From NCBI GenBank assembly GCA_963729165.1, contig CAVSMM010000004.1:117628-181627 (forward strand): 64,000 nt of DNA, given 5' to 3'. The position numbers and the translations under genes are program-made. Of this stretch, positions 55,423 through 64,000 are shown piece by piece. The notes under the pieces are model-generated. The model did no database searches. It saw only the letters and a program-made list of their open reading frames with translations, and was not told the origin of the DNA. Source of the DNA: JACCZX01 sp963729165 (GTDB lineage: Bacteria; Pseudomonadota; Gammaproteobacteria; Burkholderiales; Burkholderiaceae_F). Each line of letters begins with the position of its first letter. The first letter of the stretch is position 1.

Positions 55423-56895
55423 ATGAGATATACCTCTAAAACCTTAACGGCATTTGTTGCCGTTTGTACAGTTTTGTCCTGCCACGCCGGGATCGTTAGT
55501 GCTACCGAAGTTAGTGAGGGGGAGGCGAACAGCGGTGGTCGGTCGCATCGGGTCGTCAGGTCGAACACGTCCAGGAGCGGAGGCCCTGCGAATGGAGGCG
55601 GCACGAACACCGCCACGGATTGCGAAGGCGGAGGAGCGGCCTGCGACTTGACCATGGCGGGCCTCGTCGAGGCGCCTCGCGGCAAGGTCAGTATTCTTCC
55701 CACGGTTGATGTTCCATCTCCTGTTCCGCTTGTTGCCGTAGTGCGCAAGCTATTGATGGAAAGCGGCGCGAGAGATCTCGAGATGCAGCCTTACCTGCTT
55801 TTAACGAGGATGGCCGACGCGATGCTAGAGGGGCTGACGGTTTGCGACGAACGCGGGACGATTTTCTATGTGAACAGTAGCCTTTGCCGGATGCTCGGAA
55901 CTGCCCCCGGGGACGTGATCGGTCGACCCGCAACCGACGTCTTCCCGGGTGTTTATGCGCGATTCGTTCAGGCCAAGCAACGGGGTATGCGTGCGTGTGA
56001 GCGTTTCGGAGGTGAGTGGGCCAACGAGTCAGGGGCCAAGATCATCGTTCGAGTGGCCGTTCACTGCATCGAAGATTCAGGCGGAGAATCTGTTGGTTTT
56101 TTCGCAATAGTGCGTGACTTCACGGGCCGTACCAGAGCCGAGACAGCGCTACGTCGTTCGGAGAGTGACTTGCGCTTGTTGTCAGCACAGTTACTGGCGG
56201 CGCAGGAGACAGAACGGAGGCGAATTGCGCGCGAACTGCACGACGGCATAAGCCAGGCGTTGGGAGGAATTAAATTTGCGCTCGAGGGGTGCGTGGCGAG
56301 AGTGACGAGCGAAACCACGCAAGCTTCCTCGCGGAACATGCGGCAGCTGATTGGCAGAGTTCAAGAGGTCGTCGAGGACGTAGGCCGCATCGCCATGGAT
56401 CTGCACCCCTCAGTGTTGGACCATTTGGGAATCGGGCCAACGATCGACTGGTTTTGCCGAGAGGCCAGTGCGAACTATGCGAACGTACGAATTGAGCATG
56501 AGGTGGAAGTCGTAGAGGCAGAAATTGCGGCGCGAGTGAAGACGGCGATCTTCCGGATCATTCAAGAATCGTTCAACAATGCGGTTACACATGGCCAAGC
56601 CAGCCGTGTGACCTTGAGCTTGAAAGACAGTCGCGGGAATGTAGAACTAAGCGTTGCTGACAATGGCATGGGGTTTGACCCCACGCAGTTCAAAAGTGTT
56701 GATAAAGCAGGCAGAGGGGTTGGTCTGGTGAGCATGCGTGAACGTGCTGAGGCGACGGCCGGTCGTTTCCGTTTGCAATCGCGAAGCGGACACGGCAGTA
56801 CGGTCAAAGTAACGTGGCCAAAACACAGTCCCCGGGTCGATCGCGCGATGTCTGAAGTAAGCGGTCTCGCAGTTGTTTCATCTGGCCAGGCATAG
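55423..56895 (+). CDS. PAS-domain histidine kinase (NarX/UhpB type)
   Basis: 490 residues. Residues 7-28 are hydrophobic and look like a signal or membrane anchor, then a low-complexity Ser/Gly segment. A PAS domain spans about 125-235 ('MADAMLEGLTVCDERGTIFY'). HisKA_3 carries the phosphoacceptor His273 in 'RRIARELHDGISQALGG', and the HATPase has the N-box 'IIQESFNNAVTHGQA' and 'DNGMGFD'. ATG 55423 follows 'gtaggagca'. It forms a two-component pair with the regulator that starts 14 bases downstream. Confidence 0.88.
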   Translation: MRYTSKTLTAFVAVCTVLSCHAGIVSATEVSEGEANSGGRSHRVVRSNTSRSGGPANGGGTNTATDCEGGGAACDLTMAGLVEAPRGKVSILPTVDVPSPVPLVAVVRKLLMESGARDLEMQPYLLLTRMADAMLEGLTVCDERGTIFYVNSSLCRMLGTAPGDVIGRPATDVFPGVYARFVQAKQRGMRACERFGGEWANESGAKIIVRVAVHCIEDSGGESVGFFAIVRDFTGRTRAETALRRSESDLRLLSAQLLAAQETERRRIARELHDGISQALGGIKFALEGCVARVTSETTQASSRNMRQLIGRVQEVVEDVGRIAMDLHPSVLDHLGIGPTIDWFCREASANYANVRIEHEVEVVEAEIAARVKTAIFRIIQESFNNAVTHGQASRVTLSLKDSRGNVELSVADNGMGFDPTQFKSVDKAGRGVGLVSMRERAEATAGRFRLQSRSGHGSTVKVTWPKHSPRVDRAMSEVSGLAVVSSGQA

Positions 56896-56908
56896 CAAGG
56901 GGTCTCGC

Positions 56909-57613
56909 ATGCAATCGGACCAGAGCCTCAAGAAAGGTCCCGAGCTTGGGTCACGAGCCGCGAACGGCAAGCATCGCATTCTGATAGCCGACGATCACAC
57001 GATCATGCGCGAAGGACTGCGTGCCTTGCTTGAAAGTGACTTAACTCTCGAAATCGTAGGCGCCGTCGAAAACGGTCGCGACGCAGTGCAGTCAGTCGGA
57101 AGCTTGAAACCCGATGTCGTGTTGATGGACATCTCGATGCCGCACATGGATGGCATGAGTGCGATTCGCGAGATCAGGCGGCGCGCCATTGAAACCAAGA
57201 TTCTCGTGCTGACGGTTCACAAGACTGAAGAGTACATACGTGCCGCGCTGCAGGCCGGTGCCAGCGGCTACGTATTAAAGGACGCATCACGAGCCGAGTT
57301 GTTGTTCGCAATCCAGTCTCTTGTCGCGGGCAAGACGTTTATCAGCCCGGCCGTTTCTGACCGGATAGTGACGGCTTATCTGCATCGCGAACAGGCAGGG
57401 GATGTTCGATCATTGTCCGATACGCTGACCGTTCGCGAAAAGCAGGTCCTGAAGCTAATCGCAGAAGGGCGCCGTAATCGTGAGATTGCGACATATCTGT
57501 ACATCAGCGTCAAGACGGTCGAAAAGCACCGTTCGAATTTGATGCAGAAACTCAACGTTCACAACACCGCCGCTCTGACCACCTTCGCGATAGAGAACGG
57601 CCACGTAACTTAG
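56909..57613 (+). CDS. NarL/FixJ-family response regulator
   Basis: 234 residues. Receiver with acidic pocket 'ILIADDHTIMREGLRALLES' and phosphoacceptor Asp in 'PDVVLMDISMPHMDGM', then 'KILVLTVHK' and the Lys in 'GYVLKDASRAELL'. The C-terminal LuxR-type helix-turn-helix is 'LTVREKQVLKLIAEGRRNRE' and 'SVKTVEKHRSNLMQKL'. It is the cognate regulator of the preceding kinase. Confidence 0.93.
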   Translation: MQSDQSLKKGPELGSRAANGKHRILIADDHTIMREGLRALLESDLTLEIVGAVENGRDAVQSVGSLKPDVVLMDISMPHMDGMSAIREIRRRAIETKILVLTVHKTEEYIRAALQAGASGYVLKDASRAELLFAIQSLVAGKTFISPAVSDRIVTAYLHREQAGDVRSLSDTLTVREKQVLKLIAEGRRNREIATYLYISVKTVEKHRSNLMQKLNVHNTAALTTFAIENGHVT

Positions 57614-57745
57614 CTCGTTCGGTTGTATTCAACTGTTTCCAGGTAGCTAGCGCGATAGCGAGCCCGTTGCGTGCAAGTGCCGCGACGGGGACAATGGCCC
57701 GGACGGAATTGCAGGAATGCCTATGAGTGTTCGACGCAGCGCGCG

Positions 57746-59032
57746 ATGAATCATCAGCCTTCCGCGGGGAACAGCGAGGCAGCCATTCTGGGTGCCGCAA
57801 GCTCGTCTCCCAGCGGAATGGTCTTACTGCCGCGAAATACGGACTCTGAGGCACCAGGTCGCCACGCCGGCAAGCCGGCTGAGTCCCACGATGGCACCTC
57901 GCTAGTCACGGCGATACGGTCCCTTCTGCGGAGCGACCTTGCAGAACCAGCTGGGCCGCAAATTCAGTCGCTGACAGGGCGCGTGATAGACGCGATGCAG
58001 GAGGGACTGTTGGTCTGCGATGAGCGCGGCATGCTCGTTTACGTCAATAACCGCTTGTGTCAGATGCTAGATCGCCCGCGTGAGGCGTTCATCAACAAGC
58101 CCGTTATCGAACATTTTGGTCAGCTATACACACGCCTTATGGAGGCGCGGGAGCGCGATGAGCGCGTGTGCCACTTTGCAGCGGAGTGGCCAAAGACGAA
58201 CGGAGTGACCTGCAAGTTCAAGGTGACCGTCGAACGTTTGGAGTCTGCTGATGATACGTACGTGGGCTGGTACGGTGTCTTGCGGGACTTCACAGGGCGC
58301 TCACAGGCCGAGACAGCGCTGCGCCGCTCAGAGAGCCACGCCAAGTCGTTGTCAACGCAACTTTTGGCAGCTCAAGACGAGGAGCGACAGCGCATCGCTC
58401 GGGAGCTTGAAACTAGCGTCGGCGAAGCTCTAGGGGGAGTAAGGTTCAGTCTGGAGGCAACTTTGGCATTGATGAATAGTGGCGAGCATCGCGCTGCAGT
58501 CGAGCTCGCTTTGATATCGATCTCCAAGATTCAATCAGCGCTTGACGACGTGCGCCAAATTTCGATGCGCCTGCACCCATCGACGCTGGATGATCTTGGA
58601 GTACTTGCGACGATCGGTTGGCTCGCTCGCGAATTCAAGGGCAGCTACCCTCAGTTGAATCTCGAGGCGTCGATCAACGTATGCGAGGCGGAGATCCCAG
58701 TCTCCGCGAAGACCGCGATTTACCGGATCATTCAGGAAGCGCTCAACAATGTCCTGATGCATGCCCACGCCAGTAAAGTGTCCCTCACTCTGAGGGATCG
58801 CGGAGGCGATTTCGAACTAATCATTCACGACGATGGCATTGGGTTTGCTTGCTCGCAAGTTGTCGGGGTCGGCGAGGTGGGTAGGGGCGTAGGCTTACCA
58901 AGTATGCGCGAACGCGCTGAGTCAACTGGAGGTAGATTTGCAATGCATTCTGAAATCGGGCGTGGAACGACAATTCGTGCCGTGTGGCCAAGCCCACCCG
59001 CGCTGTTAAGAGATGCGAGCTTGCGGGCATAA
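57746..59032 (+). CDS. PAS histidine-kinase paralogue lacking the phosphoacceptor His
   Basis: 428 residues, similar along its length to the kinase at 55423-56895. PAS region about 80-190 ('VIDAMQEGLLVCDERGMLVY'). In the dimerisation helix the sequence is 'RQRIARELETSVGEALGG', so the conserved His-Asp is Glu222-Thr223 (codons from 58409). The ATPase parts look intact: N-box 'IIQEALNNVLMHAHA', 'HDDGIGF' and 'GVGLPSMRERAE'. It may regulate the first kinase by heterodimerisation. ATG 57746 is the only ATG before the conserved part; no clear ribosome site precedes it. Confidence 0.85.
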   Translation: MNHQPSAGNSEAAILGAASSSPSGMVLLPRNTDSEAPGRHAGKPAESHDGTSLVTAIRSLLRSDLAEPAGPQIQSLTGRVIDAMQEGLLVCDERGMLVYVNNRLCQMLDRPREAFINKPVIEHFGQLYTRLMEARERDERVCHFAAEWPKTNGVTCKFKVTVERLESADDTYVGWYGVLRDFTGRSQAETALRRSESHAKSLSTQLLAAQDEERQRIARELETSVGEALGGVRFSLEATLALMNSGEHRAAVELALISISKIQSALDDVRQISMRLHPSTLDDLGVLATIGWLAREFKGSYPQLNLEASINVCEAEIPVSAKTAIYRIIQEALNNVLMHAHASKVSLTLRDRGGDFELIIHDDGIGFACSQVVGVGEVGRGVGLPSMRERAESTGGRFAMHSEIGRGTTIRAVWPSPPALLRDASLRA

Positions 59033-59236
59033 GCGACGAGGTTGTCCAACATGTATGTGTCCGCTACATGCCTACGACGCGGAATCCCGCGTTCGCCCCA
59101 TTGCCGACGTTGGGCAAGCGTTTATGCTTGAGACTCTGAGCCGGATTCTTGGTTTGGCAGCACACAGCATCACCGCACGTTAGGCACCGCGATTCATTTT
59201 TTTTTAGAAGGCGACGGTCTACTGACCTAGGCGGAA

Positions 59237-59665
59237 ATGCTGAACACGCTTATTGTTGAAGACAATCCGGAGTTCAGCGCGTTTCTGACGTCACTGCTGG
59301 AGCTCCGGTTTCCCCATACGCTGATCTCGCATGCCTCAGATGCAAATGAAGCAATGCGGCGTTTCCGGCCCAACAAGCCCGACATCGTGCTGGTCGACAT
59401 CAGCCTGCCTGGGGGAGTGAACGGTCTGGAGTTTACGCAGTGGGTTCGGCAGGAAGGTACTTCGCCGCCAGTCGTCATCCTCACAAACCACGACTTGCCC
59501 GAATACCGTCTCGAGGCCGCACGCGTGGGAGCGGACCGTTTTCTATCCAAGACGTCCAGCACCACGGAAGAGATTGTGACGGCAATCGAAGAGCTGGTAG
59601 GCGAACGGGCGACTCACGAGGACTCGAATGAAGTGCGACGAGGGCCCCCTAACGCTGCCCAATAG
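59237..59665 (+). CDS. Single-domain response regulator (receiver only)
   Basis: 142 residues. Acidic pocket 'LIVEDNPEFSAFLTSLLE', phosphoacceptor Asp in 'PDIVLVDISLPGGVNGLEF', and Lys in 'ADRFLSKTSSTTEEI'. No output domain. It follows the His-less kinase by about 200 bases and may relay phosphate or act as a sink in this two-component group. Confidence 0.88.
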   Translation: MLNTLIVEDNPEFSAFLTSLLELRFPHTLISHASDANEAMRRFRPNKPDIVLVDISLPGGVNGLEFTQWVRQEGTSPPVVILTNHDLPEYRLEAARVGADRFLSKTSSTTEEIVTAIEELVGERATHEDSNEVRRGPPNAAQ

Positions 59666-59897
59666 ATATGGCTAGCGCCTAACAATAAGCCCATAGCGCT
59701 CGTCCCTCGCATCCGAGGCGGAAGTCTTCTTGTTTACGGCATTTCCCCAATGCCGGATACATTGTTCACCTACCTTCCCGCCGCTTTGGTTCAAGTAGCT
59801 TAGCGAGCGTCGTCCCGTTCCGGTCGCACCAGCGTCCCTGCGATATCGCGGGTACCGGGATCGGCAACGAGGACTCTCCTGCCGGACTTGCGCCATC

Positions 59898-61602
59898 ATG
59901 TTGGACCTCGCAGCAGATCAACGATTTGCCAAGCTTCTCGTCGAACGCGGCAAGCTTCGAGACGCGGACATGACGCGAGCGTTGCGTGTACAGCAGGGAC
60001 AGGCTAACAGCGAGCGCCTCTCTCGATTGGTCGTCAGACTCGGCCTGGTCTCGGAAAGAGATGCCGCGGATACCTTGTCGAGCATCCTGAACGTTCCACT
60101 TGTGCACAGCGCCGACTATTCCGAAGCGAGCGCATTTGACGGACAAGTGTCCGTGCGCTTCCTGAAGGAAAACGTCGCCGTGCCCATAGCCGAGCAAGAG
60201 GGCGCGATATTGGTGGCAATGGCCGACCCACAGGACGACTACGTCGCATCTTCGCTCGCCGCAGCGTTCGATCGACCAGTGATGCGTCGGCTAGGGGCGC
60301 CGTCCGAGATCGAGGCAGCGATTGAGCGCATCTATGGCACTGGCAAGTCGCGGATGGCTCAGATCCTCGAACAGACTGGGCCCACCGATGAGGTCACCGC
60401 TGTCGATGTTGAACAGTTGAAAGACCTCGCCAGTGAAGCTCCAGTCATTCGGCTAGTCAATCTGATCATCCAACGGGCAGTCGATGCAAGCGCGTCTGAC
60501 ATTCATATTGAGCCATTCTCCAATCGCCTCAAAGTGCGCTATCGCATCGACGGTGTTCTCCAGGAAGTCGAGGCACCGCCTTCGCATCTCACGCCTGCCA
60601 TCATCTCCCGGGTTAAGCTGATTTCGAACCTCAACATTGCAGAGCGACGGCTCCCGCAAGACGGCAGGGTCCGCCTGCGGGTTCAGGGCCGTGAGCTCGA
60701 CATACGAGTCTCGACGGTTCCGACGATGCACGGTGAGAGCGTAGTGCTGCGGCTGCTGAATCAGGAAGCCGTCGCGCTGAACTTTGAGTCGCTGGGTTTT
60801 GAAGCCGAAGAGTTGTGTCGTTTCTCCGACATCCTGGCATTGCCGCACGGGATGATTCTGGTGACTGGCCCCACCGGTAGCGGCAAGACCACCACGCTTT
60901 ACACGGCCTTACACCGACTGAATACGTCGGGGCGAAAAAATACTGACGGTTGAGGATCCGGTCGAGTATCAGCTCGAAGGCATCAACCAGATTCAAGTCA
61001 AACCCGCCATCGATCTGACCTTCGCAAACGCATTGCGATCAATTGTTCGCCAAGATCCAGATGTGATCATGGTCGGCGAAACACGTGACCTTGAAACGGC
61101 GCGCATCTGCATTCAGTCGGCTCTGACCGGACACTTGGTTCTGTCGACTCTGCACACGAACGATGCCGCGAGCAGCGTAACGCGTCTGCTGGAGATGGGG
61201 GTCGAAGATTATTTGCTGACCTCCACCGTCAATGCGGTGATCGGGCAGCGCCTCGTGCGGATTCTATGCACGCATTGCCGCCAGCCTTATGAACCTATGC
61301 GCGAGACGGTGGAAAGAACCGGTCTGGATCGAGTGGCGATCTCCTATCCGATTCTCCTTTACAAGGCTGCCGGCTGCGAACACTGCAGTGGGACCGGCTA
61401 CCGAGGCCGTAAAGCGATAGTCGAATTGATGGTGATGAGCGACCTCATACGGCGGCTGGTATTGCAGCATGCGCAGTCCGGCGAGATCAAGCGAGCGGCA
61501 CGCGATGAGGGCATGCGCACGATGTACGAAGATGGTTTGCGCAAGGCGTTGACGGGCTCGACCACGCTGGAAGAAGTCATGCGTGTGACCTACGAGGCAT
61601 GA
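59898..61602 (+). CDS. gspE: Type II secretion ATPase GspE, frameshifted
   Basis: Domains in order are N1E ('RFAKLLVERGKLRDADM'), N2E ('SASDIHIEPFSNRLKVRYRI') and the ATPase with Walker A 'GPTGSGKTTTLYTALHRL', Asp box 'VGETRDLETARICIQSALTG' and His box 'LSTLHTNDAASSVTRLLEMG'. The zinc tetracysteine is 'CTHC' and 'CEHC'. The frame breaks near 60939 in the A-run of 'ggcgaaaaaatactgacgg'; with one A less the protein reads 'GRKILTVEDPVEYQLEG'. GspE drives pseudopilus assembly at the inner membrane. It is coupled to gspF (ATGA). Confidence 0.92.
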
Positions 61603-62825
61603 CGCTGATGACCCTCTATCGCTACGAGGCAATAACCCCGACCGGGCAGGTTCTGAATGGGGAGATGGAGGGACGCGACCAAGCCGCCATTGTCACTTGG
61701 CTGCAGGAATCCGGACACATTCCGGTTCGCGCGGAGCCTACTGGTGCAAAAGGTAACAGCAAGAGCTTGGGTCGTCAGCTTGGACCACGTGCGGTCGGTA
61801 GGCGCGACATGGCGGTCTTCACACGCGAACTCTCTGTACTGCTGCATTCAGGACTGTCGCTCGATCGTGCGCTGCAAATCATTCTCGATCTCAATCCCGG
61901 TAACTCTATCGGGAATCTTGCCGGCAGCATTCAGCAGGCGGTGCGTGGCGGCGCTGCCTTATCGGACGCCATGGAGGCGCGCGGCGGCACCTTCAGCCGC
62001 TTCTTCGTGAGCATGATCCGCGCGGCTGAGGCGGCGGGGACCCTGGATACGGGACTGGCGCAGCTGGCCGACTACGAGGAACGCTCGAAAGCGCTTCGAG
62101 ACACCGTGCTTTCAGCGCTGGTATATCCGTGCATCCTGGTTGCCGTCGCAAGTGTCTCTCTGCTCGTGATTCTTGCTTACGTTGTGCCGCAATTCAGCCA
62201 ACTATTTGCCGACGCTGGACAGGCGTTGCCGTTATCGACCCAGATCGTCATCGGTGCAGCCGACTGGCTCAAAACATATGGATGGTTGCTAGCCATAACC
62301 GTGGTTGGAGTTGGTTTTCTCATCCGACTCCAACGCGAAAACGCGAGGATGCGGTATCGGTGGGACAGGTTGCAACTGCGGCTGCCCCTGCTGGGCGGAC
62401 TCATAAAGCGCATCGAAATGGCGCGTTTCAGCCGCAGTCTCGGAACTTTGATGGCGAGCGGCGTGGCGGTACTCACGGGGCTTTCGATCGTCAAGGAGAT
62501 TCTGTCTAACCGCGCGTTGTCTGCGTCTTTGGACGCGGCCGTGGACGCACTCAAGGAAGGACGTGGCATGGCCGACGCGATGATCGCCGCTGCCATGTTT
62601 CCGCCGCTGGGCCTTCAGATGCTGAAGGTTGGTGAAGAGTCCGGGCGCCTTGACGTCATGCTGCTTCGGATGGCTGATATCTACGATCGCGAAGTATCGG
62701 TGGCGACGCAGCGAATGCTGGCGCTACTCGAGCCGATCCTCATCGTCGGGCTCGGCGTCGTGATTGCAGGCGTGATCATGTCGATCATGCTTGCCATCGT
62801 CAGCGTAAACGAGTTGCCTCTATGA
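61599..62825 (+). CDS. gspF: Type II secretion inner-membrane protein GspF
   Basis: 408 residues with two GspF repeats: 'VFTRELSVLLHSGLSLDRAL' and 'RFSRSLGTLMASGVAVLTGL', each followed by a membrane helix, and the last helix 'EPILIVGLGVVIAGVIMSIM'. ATG 61599 overlaps the gspE stop; a second ATG at 61608 is possible. It is the platform protein for GspE. Confidence 0.94.
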   Translation: MTLMTLYRYEAITPTGQVLNGEMEGRDQAAIVTWLQESGHIPVRAEPTGAKGNSKSLGRQLGPRAVGRRDMAVFTRELSVLLHSGLSLDRALQIILDLNPGNSIGNLAGSIQQAVRGGAALSDAMEARGGTFSRFFVSMIRAAEAAGTLDTGLAQLADYEERSKALRDTVLSALVYPCILVAVASVSLLVILAYVVPQFSQLFADAGQALPLSTQIVIGAADWLKTYGWLLAITVVGVGFLIRLQRENARMRYRWDRLQLRLPLLGGLIKRIEMARFSRSLGTLMASGVAVLTGLSIVKEILSNRALSASLDAAVDALKEGRGMADAMIAAAMFPPLGLQMLKVGEESGRLDVMLLRMADIYDREVSVATQRMLALLEPILIVGLGVVIAGVIMSIMLAIVSVNELPL

Positions 62826-62844
62826 AGTCGCAAACGGAAGCAGC

Positions 62845-63273
62845 ATGAGACTTCGCAGATTGCGCTTGCCAAGCGGCTTCACCTTACTCGAGCTCCTTGT
62901 AGTGCTGGTGATCTTGGGACTCTTAGCCGGCGTCATAGGCCCCCAAGTCATGAAGCACGTTGGGACATCAAAGAGCAAGACGGCAACGGTGCAGATCGAA
63001 GAGCTCGCGACGGCACTGGAAATGTACCGTCTCGAATTGGGCACGTATCCGACAACCGCACAAGGGCTGGCAGTTCTGGTGCAAAGGCCCGCCGGTGTCG
63101 ATCAGTGGAACGGGCCATACCTCAGGAAGCCGGTTATTCCGAAGGATCCCTGGGGGCGCGACTACCGTTATCGCCATCCAGGTGAACACGGCACCTTCGA
63201 CATCTACACGCTGGGCGCCGACAACGCCGACGGCGGAGAGGGCGAAAGCATTGACGTCGTGAGCTGGAAGTGA
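62845..63273 (+). CDS. gspG: Major pseudopilin GspG
   Basis: 142 residues with the prepilin peptidase site 'LPSGFTLLELLVVLVILGLL' and the GspG C-terminal features 'TYPTTAQGLAVLVQRP', 'WGRDYRYRHPGEHGTFDIYT' and 'GADNADGGEGESIDVVSW' (calcium-binding loop). It is the main subunit of the pseudopilus. It starts 19 bases after gspF. Confidence 0.95.
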   Translation: MRLRRLRLPSGFTLLELLVVLVILGLLAGVIGPQVMKHVGTSKSKTATVQIEELATALEMYRLELGTYPTTAQGLAVLVQRPAGVDQWNGPYLRKPVIPKDPWGRDYRYRHPGEHGTFDIYTLGADNADGGEGESIDVVSWK

Positions 63274-63294
63274 TTCTCGACAGTCGGGGAGCGA

Positions 63295-63782
63295 GTGCGG
63301 GACTGCCAGATAAAGAGCCGAGTGACACGTGGCCGGCGCAGCGGCTGGCGGCGCGGGTTCACACTGCTCGAATTGCTGGTCGTTCTGACAATCGCCGCGG
63401 GTATTGCAGTACTGGCAATGCCGCAGCTGTCGAAAGCCGTCGCTGTGTTTGAACTGAAGAGCGGTGCGCGCCAGCTGGCCTCGGCGTTGCAGGCGGCGCG
63501 CGGCCGCGCCATCGCCCGGGACGGCGAGGTCGCCGTCATTGTGGACGTTCAAAAGCGCATGTACCGGACAACGGGTCTCACTGAAGTTCGACCATTGTCC
63601 GCTGAACTCTCGCTGACGCTCGAGACGGCCGAGCAGTGACGTCCTAAACGAGCAGGTGGGCGCCATCCGTTTCTTTCCCGACGGCAGTTCGACCGGAGGT
63701 CGCTTGACGCTTGCCGCCGGTGGCACGGAAATACATGGTCGCGGTCGACTGGCTGACCGGCCGAGTGACGACCCATGAATAG
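63295..63782 (+). CDS. gspH: Minor pseudopilin GspH, frameshifted
   Basis: GTG start after 'cggggagcga'. The prepilin site is 'RRGFTLLELLVVLTIAAGIA', followed by 'GARQLASALQAARGRAIARD'. The frame breaks near 63637; the next part reads 'VGAIRFFPDGSSTGGRLTLA', and after a second break near 63730 ends 'YMVAVDWLTGRVTTHE'. This is a normal GspH C-terminus. The protein is about 160 residues. Confidence 0.85.
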
Positions 63783-63791
63783 GCAGGGCCG

Positions 63792-64000
63792 ATGCGCCGG
63801 AGCATGGGCGGCTTTTCACTGCTGGAAGTATTGGTTGCGTTCACGATCCTGGCGCTAACGCTGGGTGTGCTGTGGCAGATTTTTTCGGCGACGGCGCAAC
63901 GCGCCACCGTGGTCCAGGAAACCCATCGTGCCGTCATGCTGGCGGAATCTAAGATGTCTGAACTTGCTCTTACGGATTTGGTAGTTGCTGGCGAGGAGGC
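63792..64000 (+). CDS. gspI: Minor pseudopilin GspI, partial at the window edge
   Basis: The prepilin motif 'MGGFSLLEVLVAFTILALTL' and 'RAVMLAESKMSELAL' identify GspI. The frame is open to the last base of the window. It follows gspH by nine bases, giving the standard E-F-G-H-I order. Confidence 0.9.
   Translation, partial: MRRSMGGFSLLEVLVAFTILALTLGVLWQIFSATAQRATVVQETHRAVMLAESKMSELALTDLVVAGEE

Noticed and set aside
60930..60960. Programmed frameshift in gspE at an A-run
   Set aside because: GspE proteins are made from a single frame, and many other genes in the window have similar breaks, so a sequencing indel is the simpler explanation.

Overview
The window looks like a chromosomal segment of a high-GC betaproteobacterium, probably Burkholderiales or a relative. 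The grounds are two solitary Bug-type receptors, two PEP-CTERM proteins, a Burkholderiales-style Sox cluster and a type II secretion operon. No marker gene fixes the genus. The left two thirds form an organosulfur locus: it takes up C2 and C3 sulfonates, releases sulfite, and oxidises sulfite and thiosulfate.

Region 1 (1-16 kb) covers C2 sulfonates. It holds a SoeA-like sulfite dehydrogenase running off the left edge, phosphate acetyltransferase, citrate synthase, sulfoacetaldehyde acetyltransferase (Xsc), a Bug receptor, acylating sulfoacetaldehyde dehydrogenase (SauS-like), a heavily frameshifted acyl-CoA ligase (SauT-like) and a SulP transporter. A two-gene SDR plus BKACE (DUF849) operon, a biotin carrier with a carboxyltransferase, and a TauE/SafE-type exporter follow. 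Sulfoacetate or taurine would be converted to sulfoacetaldehyde, then to acetyl phosphate plus sulfite, then to acetyl-CoA.

Region 2 (16-31 kb) covers C3 sulfonates and taurine. It holds TRAP transporter genes, HpsN (sulfopropanediol 3-dehydrogenase), an SDR, a GMC flavoprotein, an omega-aminotransferase, TauABC and SuyAB (sulfolactate sulfo-lyase). A translationally coupled SdhB/C/D-like electron-transfer module without a flavoprotein and a second Bug receptor close the region. Dihydroxypropanesulfonate would become sulfolactate, then pyruvate plus sulfite.

Region 3 (31-41.6 kb) is an intact Sox thiosulfate-oxidation cluster (ArsR-type regulator, soxC D Y Z A X, thioredoxin, soxB, thioredoxin), then an unknown secreted protein and SorAB sulfite dehydrogenase. 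A nested palindromic element lies just upstream.

Region 4 (41.7-55 kb) is accessory. It has two PEP-CTERM proteins, tRNA-Ser(UGA) with an integrase remnant, a small AhpD/MFS/LysR/tautomerase cluster, and two large secreted proteins that combine a CX4CH cytochrome domain with choice-of-anchor-D repeats. A broken NAD(P)-binding protein and a lytic transglycosylase are also here.

Region 5 (55-64 kb) has two paralogous PAS histidine kinases, one without its phosphoacceptor histidine, a NarL-type regulator and a single-domain receiver. A gspEFGHI type II secretion operon runs off the right edge.

Many genes outside the Sox cluster carry single-base frameshifts with otherwise well-conserved sequence. 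The likely cause is assembly or sequencing indels rather than true pseudogenisation, so coordinates of broken genes span all fragments.
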